A stretch of DNA of 6,579 nt from Gammaproteobacteria bacterium (GTDB taxonomy: Bacteria; Pseudomonadota; Gammaproteobacteria; JALTLT01): contig JALTLT010000123.1 in assembly GCA_027001815.1 (NCBI GenBank), forward strand, positions 1 through 6,579, read 5' to 3'. A program made the translations under genes and the position numbers. The number at the start of each line of letters is the position of its first letter. The stretch's first letter is position 1. Below the pieces are notes generated by a model. The model worked only from the letters and a program-made list of their open reading frames with translations. It did no database searches and was not told where the DNA came from. Shown piece by piece: positions 1 through 4,757 of the stretch.

Positions 1-823
1 CCGCCTTGCGGCTGCGCACGTACACGTTGCAGTCGTCGGCATAGCGCACGAATCGATGGCCGCGCCGCTCCAACTCTCGGTCCACCTCGTCGAGCAGCAC
101 GTTGGCCAGCAGCGGCGACAGGGGGCCACCTTGCGGCGTGCCCTGGTGCCGCTCCACCTTGATACCGTTGCTCAGAATGCCCACCTGCAAGTAGCGGCGG
201 ATCAGACGCAGCACGTCCTTGTCCGCCACCCGCCGCGACAGGCGCTCCATGAGCACGTCGTGGTTGACCCGGTCGAAGAACTTCTCCAGGTCCACGTCCA
301 CGACCACCCGGTACCCTTCCTGCACATACCGCCGTGCTTCCAGCACGGCGCCATGTGCCCGACGACCCGGGCGGAACCCGTGGCTGTGGTCGGAAAAGGT
401 CGGGTCAATCCTTGGTTGCAACACTTGCAGCAGGGCTTGCTGGATCAGCCGATCGGTGACCGTCGGAATCCCCAGTTCGCGCACACCGCCCCCAGGCTTG
501 GGGATCTGCACCCGGCGTACCGGCGATGGCCGGTAGATGCCGGATAGCAGTGCTTCCCGTATCCGGGGCCAGGCCGTGCGCAGGTACTCGGCGGTCTGTT
601 CGATCGTCCGTCCATCCACCCCGGCACTGCCCTTGTTGGCCTTGACCCGTCTCCAGGCCAGGACCAGGTTTTCTCTCGCAAGCGCCTGCCGCAGCAGGTC
701 TTGCCCCGGGTCTGCGTCTCCATGGCATGCCGCCACGGCTTCATCACACCCCGCCCTCGAGCAGGCTTCACCTGCCTTCGGTTCGGTTCGCCCCGCTCGC
801 GCGGGCTTCTGATGCCTTGCCAT
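1..823 (-). CDS. ltrA: Group II intron-encoded reverse transcriptase/maturase (LtrA-type), C-terminus outside window
   Basis: Multifunctional intron protein: it helps fold and splice its intron RNA and makes the cDNA during retrohoming. I translated the frame by hand and it is open for 274 codons from ATG at 823 to the left edge. After a basic extension of about 40 residues come ARENLVLAWRRVKANKGSAG (RT0/1 region), IPKPGGG (107-113), RELGIPTVTDR (115-125), SHGFRPGR (147-154), DLEKFFDRVNH with a catalytic Asp (178-188), GTPQGGPLSP (228-237) and YADD (261-264), the metal-binding core. The order and wording match class C proteins, which lack the endonuclease domain. RT6-7 and the maturase domain X should lie past position 1. 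There is no frameshift or stop, so it may be active. The start is uncertain: an in-frame GTG at 835 lies 11 nt from AAGGAGG, whereas ATG 823 lies 23 nt away. Confidence 0.93.
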   Translation of the reverse strand, partial: MARHQKPARAGRTEPKAGEACSRAGCDEAVAACHGDADPGQDLLRQALARENLVLAWRRVKANKGSAGVDGRTIEQTAEYLRTAWPRIREALLSGIYRPSPVRRVQIPKPGGGVRELGIPTVTDRLIQQALLQVLQPRIDPTFSDHSHGFRPGRRAHGAVLEARRYVQEGYRVVVDVDLEKFFDRVNHDVLMERLSRRVADKDVLRLIRRYLQVGILSNGIKVERHQGTPQGGPLSPLLANVLLDEVDRELERRGHRFVRYADDCNVYVRSRKA

Positions 824-835
824 GTCGAATGTCAC

Positions 836-1229
836 AGGCGTCAAACCCTCCTTCCCGTTCGGCCCTTCGCTCCACCCGGTTTCCCGGGCTTCCTCACTAC
901 TACGGCCTCTGCTGACTTCTCGCTCCGCCTCTCGGCGTCGTCCTTTCAGACACAAGGCGAGATCTCCCCAGGTAAGGCGCGCACCCCTTCACCGCACAAC
1001 CGCCGGATCTACACCGCTTCGCCTTGGCCACGAGAGCTTCGCGGTTTCGGGCCCGCTCGCCCTGCTCGGCAGTGCCTTGTATCCGGTTCCTGTTCGTCGG
1101 CTCGCGGTTTACGCTCCACGCTTCCTCCCCACGGTCGGTCACCCTTCCGCAGTTGCGCTTCGCTTCACTCGCCGTGACCAGCTCGTGGCGGGACTTCCAC
1201 CCGCAGGGGTGCGCCCATGCTGGGCGCAC
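836..1229 (-). ncRNA. Group IIC intron RNA, domains I-III up to the ORF
   Basis: This is the catalytic RNA upstream of the intron ORF. It begins with a near-perfect stem-loop (GTGCGCCCA, loop GCA, TGGGCGCAC; 1229-1209). A GGGTGGAAGTCCC element follows at about 1202-1190, which resembles the conserved GGGUGAGAGUCCC of class C domain I. The 3' part (974-857) carries the recognisable domain II/III sequence, including a GGGAAACC-type hairpin at about 884-872. It serves as ribozyme and as binding scaffold for the maturase. The exon-binding site EBS1 could not be fixed by eye. Open reading frames crossing this stretch on either strand are chance frames in GC-rich structured RNA. Confidence 0.85.
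847..853 (-). promoter_or_regulatory. Ribosome binding site of the intron ORF
   Basis: AAGGAGG reads on the minus strand from 853 to 847. It is 11 nt upstream of an in-frame GTG (835-833) and 23 nt upstream of the first ATG (823-821). The spacing favours GTG, which would add four residues (VTFD) before the methionine. Confidence 0.55.
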
Positions 1230-1233
1230 ACGC

Positions 1234-1257
1234 AAAAGGGGCCCTTGCGGGCCCCTT
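1234..1257 (-). terminator. Rho-independent terminator of the LysM lipoprotein gene; intron target
   Basis: On the minus strand it reads AAGGGGCCC, loop GCAA, GGGCCCCTTTT: a nine-pair stem (seven G-C, two A-T) with a GNRA tetraloop and four T residues. It ends about 45 nt after the stop codon of the LysM gene. The group IIC intron begins five bases after the T-run (GCGT plus the junction base context, intron at 1229). It therefore serves both as transcription terminator and as the stem-loop recognised by the intron. Confidence 0.9.
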
Positions 1258-1302
1258 CACGAATGCTCGCTTCCGCGCGAGAACGGAACGAAAACGATCG
1301 GC

Positions 1303-1950
1303 TCAGCGGCCGAGATACGCCCTGTCGCTCTCTTCCACCACGCCGAGAGACCAGGCACCGCGGGTCTTCGCGTGCCGCACCGCGGCAGCCACCTCGTCTG
1401 CACCGGGAGCGGTGTCGATGTCGAACTGCTGGCCGGGGAAGATCAGGTCGGCGTCCTCGATCTTGTCGGCGTTCGCCTTGTAGATGAGCGGCCACTGATA
1501 GGGGTCGCCATAGATGTCGCCCTTGCCGGCGATCCCCCACAGGCTGTCACCCCGTTCCACCGTATAGCTGATCACCGAACTCACGTCCACCTTCAGAGTA
1601 CGGTCGATGCTCTTCTCGTAGTAATACTGCTTGACGGCCAGATCCGCCTGGGTCTTGGCCTTGTTGGCGAGCTTGATCGCTTCGTCCTCCTTGCCGGCGG
1701 CTGCGGCCTTCTCCGCCTTCTTGAGGTACTTTTCCGTATCACGCCACAGGTTGCCGAGTCGTTTCGCCTCGGCGACGGACTTCTTGGCGGCGGCAATGGC
1801 GTCGGCGGCCGCGCTGCTGACAGCCGGCTTGGTCTGCTCCGCCTTGGGCGGCGGTGCCTGCTCTGCCTGCTGCTGGGTGGCGCAACCCGCCGCAACCCCC
1901 AGGGAGATGGTCGCAACGGCAAGGTATTTGAGTGTGGAAGACATCTTCAT
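1303..1950 (-). CDS. LysM-domain lipoprotein with N-terminal DUF4398-like helical domain
   Basis: Predicted lipoprotein of 215 residues that should sit in the envelope and bind peptidoglycan. A signal peptide with lipobox VAAGC puts the acylated cysteine at residue 23. A Gln/Pro/Ala-rich linker leads to an Ala/Lys/Glu-rich helical domain (about 45-110) resembling DUF4398. A LysM domain occupies about 129-177, starting YTVERGDSLWGIAG and ending LIFPGQQFDI. A tail of about 38 residues ends at AYLGR. The start at 1950 is supported by GGAG (1963-1960) nine bases upstream; the ATG two codons later has worse spacing. A promoter lies upstream and a strong terminator downstream. No catalytic domain is visible, so a structural or tethering role is inferred. 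The helical domain aligns with the neighbouring lipoprotein at 2103-2405. Confidence 0.9.
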   Translation of the reverse strand: MKMSSTLKYLAVATISLGVAAGCATQQQAEQAPPPKAEQTKPAVSSAAADAIAAAKKSVAEAKRLGNLWRDTEKYLKKAEKAAAAGKEDEAIKLANKAKTQADLAVKQYYYEKSIDRTLKVDVSSVISYTVERGDSLWGIAGKGDIYGDPYQWPLIYKANADKIEDADLIFPGQQFDIDTAPGADEVAAAVRHAKTRGAWSLGVVEESDRAYLGR

Positions 1951-2007
1951 TGTTATTGACTCCAGAGCCGGTTGGTATCCTGACCTTTGGACGGTCCGCA
2001 GGGATTC

Positions 2008-2037
2008 AAGCTATCATCCCCCGTGTAAAAGTGTCAA
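2008..2037 (-). promoter_or_regulatory. Sigma-70 promoter of the LysM lipoprotein gene
   Basis: On the minus strand there is a perfect -35 box TTGACA (2037-2032), an 18-bp spacer and TAGCTT (2013-2008) as a three-of-six -10 box. Transcription would start near 2001, giving a leader of about 50 nt before the ATG at 1950. It lies between the two lipoprotein genes, so the LysM gene can be transcribed on its own. Confidence 0.6.
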
Positions 2038-2102
2038 GCGATGGCCGCACAACGACCGGAGCCCGCCGCACAGGCCCCCGCGGACGCCCCGATACGCCTC
2101 TC

Positions 2103-2405
2103 TCAAAGCGTGTCTGGAGGGGCCGATTCGTCTCCGTAACCGGCGCGTTCCCTCGCCTCGATCGCCTTGCGGTGGGCCGCCACCGCCAGCTCCCGCGCCC
2201 GCGAATAGTCGCCCACCTCCAGCGACCTCTCCGCGGCGTCCAGCAGTCGCTCCGCCTCCTCCAGCACCTGCGGTGAGCGGATCGCCGCCCCCGCCTCGCG
2301 CGCCGCCTGGATCGCCTGGCGTGCATCGCTCATCTCCTGGACGGGAGCCACGGCACAGCCGAACAGGAGCAGCAGGAGGGAAAGGACCGAAAGAACTCTT
2401 CGCAT
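2103..2405 (-). CDS. Small DUF4398-like lipoprotein
   Basis: A 100-residue predicted lipoprotein. The signal peptide MRRVLSVLSLLLLLFGC has Cys at residue 17; the lipobox LFGC is slightly atypical. The mature part is a single helical hairpin rich in Ala, Glu and Arg (AIQAAREAG, then LEEAERLLDAAERSLEVGDY, then ARELAVAAHRKAIEARE), which fits DUF4398. The frame continues upstream to 2699, but that part is Arg-rich, lacks a signal sequence and is best read as noncoding. The chosen ATG lies just before the hydrophobic core and has no strong Shine-Dalgarno site; TTG three codons earlier is an alternative. The function of the family is unknown; outer-membrane or periplasmic location is inferred. No terminator is seen after the stop, so read-through into the LysM lipoprotein gene is plausible. 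Confidence 0.8.
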   Translation of the reverse strand: MRRVLSVLSLLLLLFGCAVAPVQEMSDARQAIQAAREAGAAIRSPQVLEEAERLLDAAERSLEVGDYSRARELAVAAHRKAIEARERAGYGDESAPPDTL

Positions 2406-2476
2406 GGATCGCAAGCCGTCTGATCTCTGGATGATCCGGAGAGCCGGCACACACCGGCGACCGGTAGTTCGCACGC

Positions 2477-2505
2477 AGTATACCGATTGCCCCGGCGACA
2501 ACCAA
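2477..2505 (-). promoter_or_regulatory. Sigma-70 promoter of the DUF4398 lipoprotein gene
   Basis: On the minus strand there is TATACT (2482-2477; five of six bases of TATAAT) with TTGGTT (2505-2500; first three bases of the -35 consensus) 17 bp upstream. The leader would be about 65 nt and contains GC-rich inverted CCGG segments that may fold. Confidence 0.5.
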
Positions 2506-2618
2506 ACCCGCGCCCGCCGGCGTGGACATTTCATGGCCCCGCCGGCACAATGCCCGTGCACTTCGGCAGGATCCCGGCGGCGGCCGCCGGCCCGGCACCT
2601 TCGCGCAGGGAAGTATCG

Positions 2619-2651
2619 CCGTTTTCGACGACGGCAAGCCCTTGAAAACGG
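2619..2651. repeat. Perfect 8-bp inverted repeat upstream of arsC
   Basis: CCGTTTTC (2619-2626) and GAAAACGG (2644-2651) are exact reverse complements separated by 17 bp. The repeat lies about 100 bp upstream of the arsC start. The centre-to-centre distance is 25 bp, so it could be a two-site operator or a leader-RNA stem. Either reading is inference. Confidence 0.5.
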
Positions 2652-2737
2652 GAGGGAACGGGAAACCGTCTCTTCCGTTGCCGGGTTGGAGCGGCGCAAG
2701 GACGAGCCTTTCCGGCACCCTGCCAGGATCCCTCAGC

Positions 2738-2743
2738 AAGGAG
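2738..2743 (+). promoter_or_regulatory. Ribosome binding site fixing the GTG start of arsC
   Basis: AAGGAG lies eight bases before the GTG at 2752. It supports this non-ATG start, which also places the conserved family N-terminus (TTIYHNPRCSKSR) directly after the initiator. Confidence 0.8.
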
Positions 2744-2751
2744 AACCAGCC

Positions 2752-3099
2752 GTGACCACCATCTACCACAACCCCCGTTGCAGCAAGTCCCGACAGACCC
2801 TCGAGCTGCTTCGCGACAAGGGCGTGGAGCCGACCGTCGTGGAGTATCTGAAGACGCCGCCGACCCGCGAGGAGCTGGAGCGGATCCTGGAGATGCTCCG
2901 GATGGAACCGCGCAATCTGATGCGGCGCAAGGAGAAGGAGTACAAGGAGCTGGGGCTCGACGATCCCTCGTTGGGCCGGGAACAGCTCATCGACGCCATG
3001 GTCGCCCACCCCCGCCTCATCGAGCGGCCGATCGTCGTCGAGGGCAACCGGGCCGCCATCGGCCGGCCGCCGGAGAAGGTCCTGGAGATCCTGTCGTGA
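2752..3099 (+). CDS. arsC: ArsC/YfgD-family thioredoxin-fold reductase
   Basis: A 115-residue cytoplasmic protein of the glutaredoxin-coupled arsenate reductase family, close in wording to E. coli YfgD. The N-terminal HNPRCSKSR places the reactive cysteine at residue 10. The three arginines that bind the oxyanion in the plasmid ArsC have counterparts at 58 (NLMRRKE), 92 (IERPIV) and 105 (IGRPPE). The LGLDDPSLG and LIDAM-HPRLIERPIVV blocks are also typical. Length is that of YfgD, with no C-terminal extension as in the longer ArsC. The start is GTG with AAGGAG eight bases upstream. It is the first gene of an operon, and its stop overlaps the wrbA start as GTGA. No arsR, arsB or acr3 is nearby, so a general thiol-redox role is as likely as arsenate detoxification. 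Confidence 0.93.
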   Translation: MTTIYHNPRCSKSRQTLELLRDKGVEPTVVEYLKTPPTREELERILEMLRMEPRNLMRRKEKEYKELGLDDPSLGREQLIDAMVAHPRLIERPIVVEGNRAAIGRPPEKVLEILS

Positions 3100-3698
3100 G
3101 GGAGGTGCTGGTCCTCTACTACAGCCGCCACGGCTCGGTGGCGGAGATGGCGCGGCTGGTGGCGCGCGGCATCGAGGAGGTGGAGGGCGTCACTGCCCGG
3201 CTGCGCACCGTGCCCGAGGTCTCGCCGGTGTGCGAGGCGACCGCCCCGCCGGTGCCGGAAACGGGCGAGCCCTACGCCACCCTGCGTGACCTGGAGGAGT
3301 GCATCGGCCTCGCCATCGGCGCCCCCACCCATTTCGGCAACATGCCGGCGGCCATGAAGCACTTCATCGACTCCACCTCGCCCCTCTGGTTCTCCGGAGC
3401 GCTGCGGGACAAGCCGGCCACCCTCTTCACCTCCACCGCCAGCCTGCACGGCGGGCAGGAGAGCACCCTGCTCACCATGATGCTGCCGCTCTTCCACCAC
3501 GGCATGGTGGTGGCCGGCATCCCCTACGCAGAGGCCGAACTCCTCTCCACCCGCAGCGGCGGAACACCGTACGGCGCCAGCCACCTGGCTGGGGCCGACG
3601 GCGACCTGCCGCTCAGCGAGGAGGAGAAGAGGCTCTGCCGGGCCCAGGGGCGCCGTCTGGCCACCCTCGCCCTCCGCCTGCAGGCCGGTGAGCCATGA
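3096..3698 (+). CDS. wrbA: WrbA-like NAD(P)H:quinone oxidoreductase (flavodoxin-like)
   Basis: A 200-residue soluble flavoprotein expected to bind FMN as a tetramer and reduce quinones by two electrons, avoiding semiquinone radicals. The flavodoxin start MREVLVLYYSRHGSVAEMAR carries the FMN phosphate loop (10-15). GAPTHFGNM (75-83), STASLHGGQE (113-122), the HHGMVV stretch (134-139) and GGTPYGASHLAG (155-166) follow the WrbA pattern along the whole length. The start is GTG inside GTGA, overlapping the arsC stop by four bases, with GGAG eight bases upstream inside arsC; this implies translational coupling. The next gene starts as ATGA over its stop. Pairing with a YfgD-like reductase suggests a joint redox role, but that is inference. 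Confidence 0.94.
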   Translation: MREVLVLYYSRHGSVAEMARLVARGIEEVEGVTARLRTVPEVSPVCEATAPPVPETGEPYATLRDLEECIGLAIGAPTHFGNMPAAMKHFIDSTSPLWFSGALRDKPATLFTSTASLHGGQESTLLTMMLPLFHHGMVVAGIPYAEAELLSTRSGGTPYGASHLAGADGDLPLSEEEKRLCRAQGRRLATLALRLQAGEP

Positions 3699-4048
3699 GC
3701 CCGCGGGCCCGGCGAGCCCGGCTGGTCGCCCTGTGCGGCTACTTCGGCCTCTGGGTGCTGATCCCCGCCTGGTATCTGGCCCTCTCACCGCCGGAGATGA
3801 TCCCGCCGGCGGTGGCCGCGGGCCTGCTGCTCTTCCCCCTCCTCTTCCCCCTGCCGGGAATCCTGCGGGGCAGGCCATACACCTTCGCCTGGAACGGATT
3901 CCTGGCCATGATCTACTTCGGTCACGGGGTCTCGGAGGCGTGGACCATACCCGAGGATCGCGCCCTGGCGCTGCTGGAGATCGCGCTGAGCCAGATGATG
4001 CTCTGGGGTGGCGCCCTCTACGCCCGCTTCAGCAACCGCGACCACTGA
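3695..4048 (+). CDS. DUF2069 family inner-membrane protein
   Basis: A 117-residue integral membrane protein with a short basic N-terminus (MSPRARRAR) and four predicted helices at about 10-30, 37-56, 62-82 and 88-110. It has the conserved-looking PYTFAWNGFLAMIYFGHGVSEAW block of the DUF2069 family, which has no known function. The ATG lies in ATGA, overlapping the wrbA stop by four bases. I recall DUF2069 genes beside wrbA and hda in pseudomonads, which supports the assignment. Its last 20 bp overlap the end of hda on the other strand, and no terminator hairpin is visible between them. Confidence 0.88.
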   Translation: MSPRARRARLVALCGYFGLWVLIPAWYLALSPPEMIPPAVAAGLLLFPLLFPLPGILRGRPYTFAWNGFLAMIYFGHGVSEAWTIPEDRALALLEIALSQMMLWGGALYARFSNRDH

Positions 4049-4757
4049 ACCGGTCACGCCCTTCCGCCGCCAGCACCGACCGCACGAAGGGCACCGTCAG
4101 CCGCCGCCGCTCCGCCAGCGAGGCGAGATCGAGCCGCTCCAGCAGCAGGCTCAGGTGGCGCAGGTCGCGGGAGTGGCGATGCAGGAGGAAACGTCCCACC
4201 TCCTCCGACAGCTCCAGCCCCCGCGCCGTCGCCTGCTGGCGCAACACCTGCAACCGCCCCGCATCGTCCAGCGGACGCACCTGCCACGGCTCCGCCCACT
4301 GCAGTCGCGAGACCAGATCGGGGAGCCCCAGTCCCAGCTCCGCCGGCCTGCCCCGGGCCGCAAACAGCATGGAGCCTCCCCGGTCCCGCGTGGCGTTGAA
4401 GAGCCGGAACAGCGCCCCCTCCCAATCGGGGCGTCCGGCGATCGCCTGCAGACCGTCCACCACCAGGAACCCGCTCCCCGCCAGCCCCTCCAGCACCCCG
4501 GGGCCGTGCCCCAGCAGCAGGGGCAGGGCGACCAGCGCGGCGCGCCCGCCACGTCCCGCCTCGGTACAGGCCCCCTGCAGCAGATGGCTCTTGCCGCTGC
4601 CCGGCACCCCCCAGAGGTAGAGCAGCCGTGACTCCGTACCCCGCGCCCACTCCCGCAGAGTGGCGAGCAGGGCACCGTTCTCGCCGGGAACGAAATCTTC
4701 CAGGGAGGGGCGGGGGGTCCGGGCGATGTCGAGGGGGAGCTGCGATGGCGAACTCAT
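4029..4757 (-). CDS. hda: DnaA regulatory inactivator Hda
   Basis: AAA+ protein of 242 residues that, bound to the DNA-loaded sliding clamp, stimulates hydrolysis of DnaA-ATP and limits re-initiation of replication. The N-terminal QLPLDI (6-11) is the clamp-binding motif. Walker A is GVPGSGKS (50-57), more canonical than the E. coli sequence as I recall it. Walker B is FLVVDG (97-102), followed by LQAIAGRPDWE. LGLPDLVSRLQW (143-154) carries the putative arginine finger R151; the sensor-2 region is RDLRHLSLLLERLD (197-210). It ends TVPFVRSVL plus about 12 extra residues (AEGRDRFSGRGC) encoded over and next to the 20-bp overlap with DUF2069. There is no DNA-binding domain IV, which separates it from DnaA. 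ATG at 4757 overlaps the permease stop as ATGA. Confidence 0.95.
   Translation of the reverse strand: MSSPSQLPLDIARTPRPSLEDFVPGENGALLATLREWARGTESRLLYLWGVPGSGKSHLLQGACTEAGRGGRAALVALPLLLGHGPGVLEGLAGSGFLVVDGLQAIAGRPDWEGALFRLFNATRDRGGSMLFAARGRPAELGLGLPDLVSRLQWAEPWQVRPLDDAGRLQVLRQQATARGLELSEEVGRFLLHRHSRDLRHLSLLLERLDLASLAERRRLTVPFVRSVLAAEGRDRFSGRGC

Larger units (their letters stand above)
1..1229 (-). mobile_element. Group IIC (bacterial class C) intron, 5' part; truncated by window edge
   Basis: A self-splicing, retromobile ribozyme. Reading the minus strand from 1229, it opens with GTGCGCCC (consensus 5' end GUGYG), continues with about 400 nt of structured RNA and then an intron-encoded reverse transcriptase. 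Domains V and VI and the 3' splice site lie beyond position 1. The RNA matches the class C intron of Oceanobacillus iheyensis, as I recall it, at several landmarks: the GUGCGCCC...AUGGGCGCA start, TTACCTGGGGAG (on the complement of 963-974), GAAGTCAGCAGAGGCCGTAG (919-900) and GAAGGGCCGAAC (868-857). The 5' exon ends with a rho-independent terminator hairpin and T-run, the characteristic target of class C introns. A start at 1231 (GTGTG) is possible, but alignment to the class favours 1229. Confidence 0.9.
2406..2751. other. Divergent intergenic region between the lipoprotein and arsC operons
   Basis: About 346 bp with no convincing gene. It holds the minus-strand lipoprotein promoter (2477-2505), a GC-rich palindrome CCGGCGG-CGG-CCGCCGG near 2578-2594, an 8-bp inverted repeat (2619-2651) and the arsC ribosome binding site. 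I could not recognise a plus-strand sigma-70 promoter for arsC; TTGAAA at 2642-2647 has no good -10 box 16-18 bp downstream. Open frames here have no signal sequence, domain or ribosome binding site. Confidence 0.6.

Noticed and set aside
1024..1959. Plus-strand open frame of 311 codons opposite the LysM gene and intron
   Set aside because: It crosses the intron boundary and the terminator and has no recognisable domain.
2578..2594. GC palindrome CCGGCGG-CGG-CCGCCGG as a terminator
   Set aside because: No T-run follows on either strand, and neither flanking gene ends here.
2406..2699. Upstream in-frame extension of the DUF4398 lipoprotein
   Set aside because: It would bury the signal peptide at residue 99 and cross the predicted promoter; the composition is Arg-rich noncoding.
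2404..2751. Upstream in-frame extension of arsC
   Set aside because: ArsC/YfgD family length and the AAGGAG site both fix the start at 2752. The extension is Arg/Pro-rich and covers the opposite-strand promoter.
2522..2755. 77-codon plus-strand frame before arsC
   Set aside because: It has no ribosome binding site and no domain, and it overlaps the arsC start.
2014..3009. Minus-strand open frame of 331 codons across the intergenic gap and arsC
   Set aside because: It runs antisense to arsC and overlaps the DUF4398 lipoprotein in another frame. It is Gly/Arg-rich without domain wording or ribosome binding site, so it is a GC-rich chance frame.
2752..3099. Arsenic-resistance operon
   Set aside because: There is no ArsR, ArsB/Acr3 or ArsH nearby, and the protein is closer to YfgD than to plasmid ArsC.
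2763..3878. Minus-strand open frame of 371 codons opposite arsC, wrbA and DUF2069
   Set aside because: Its composition is low-complexity Gly/Ala/Arg, and the opposite strand encodes three full-length recognised proteins.
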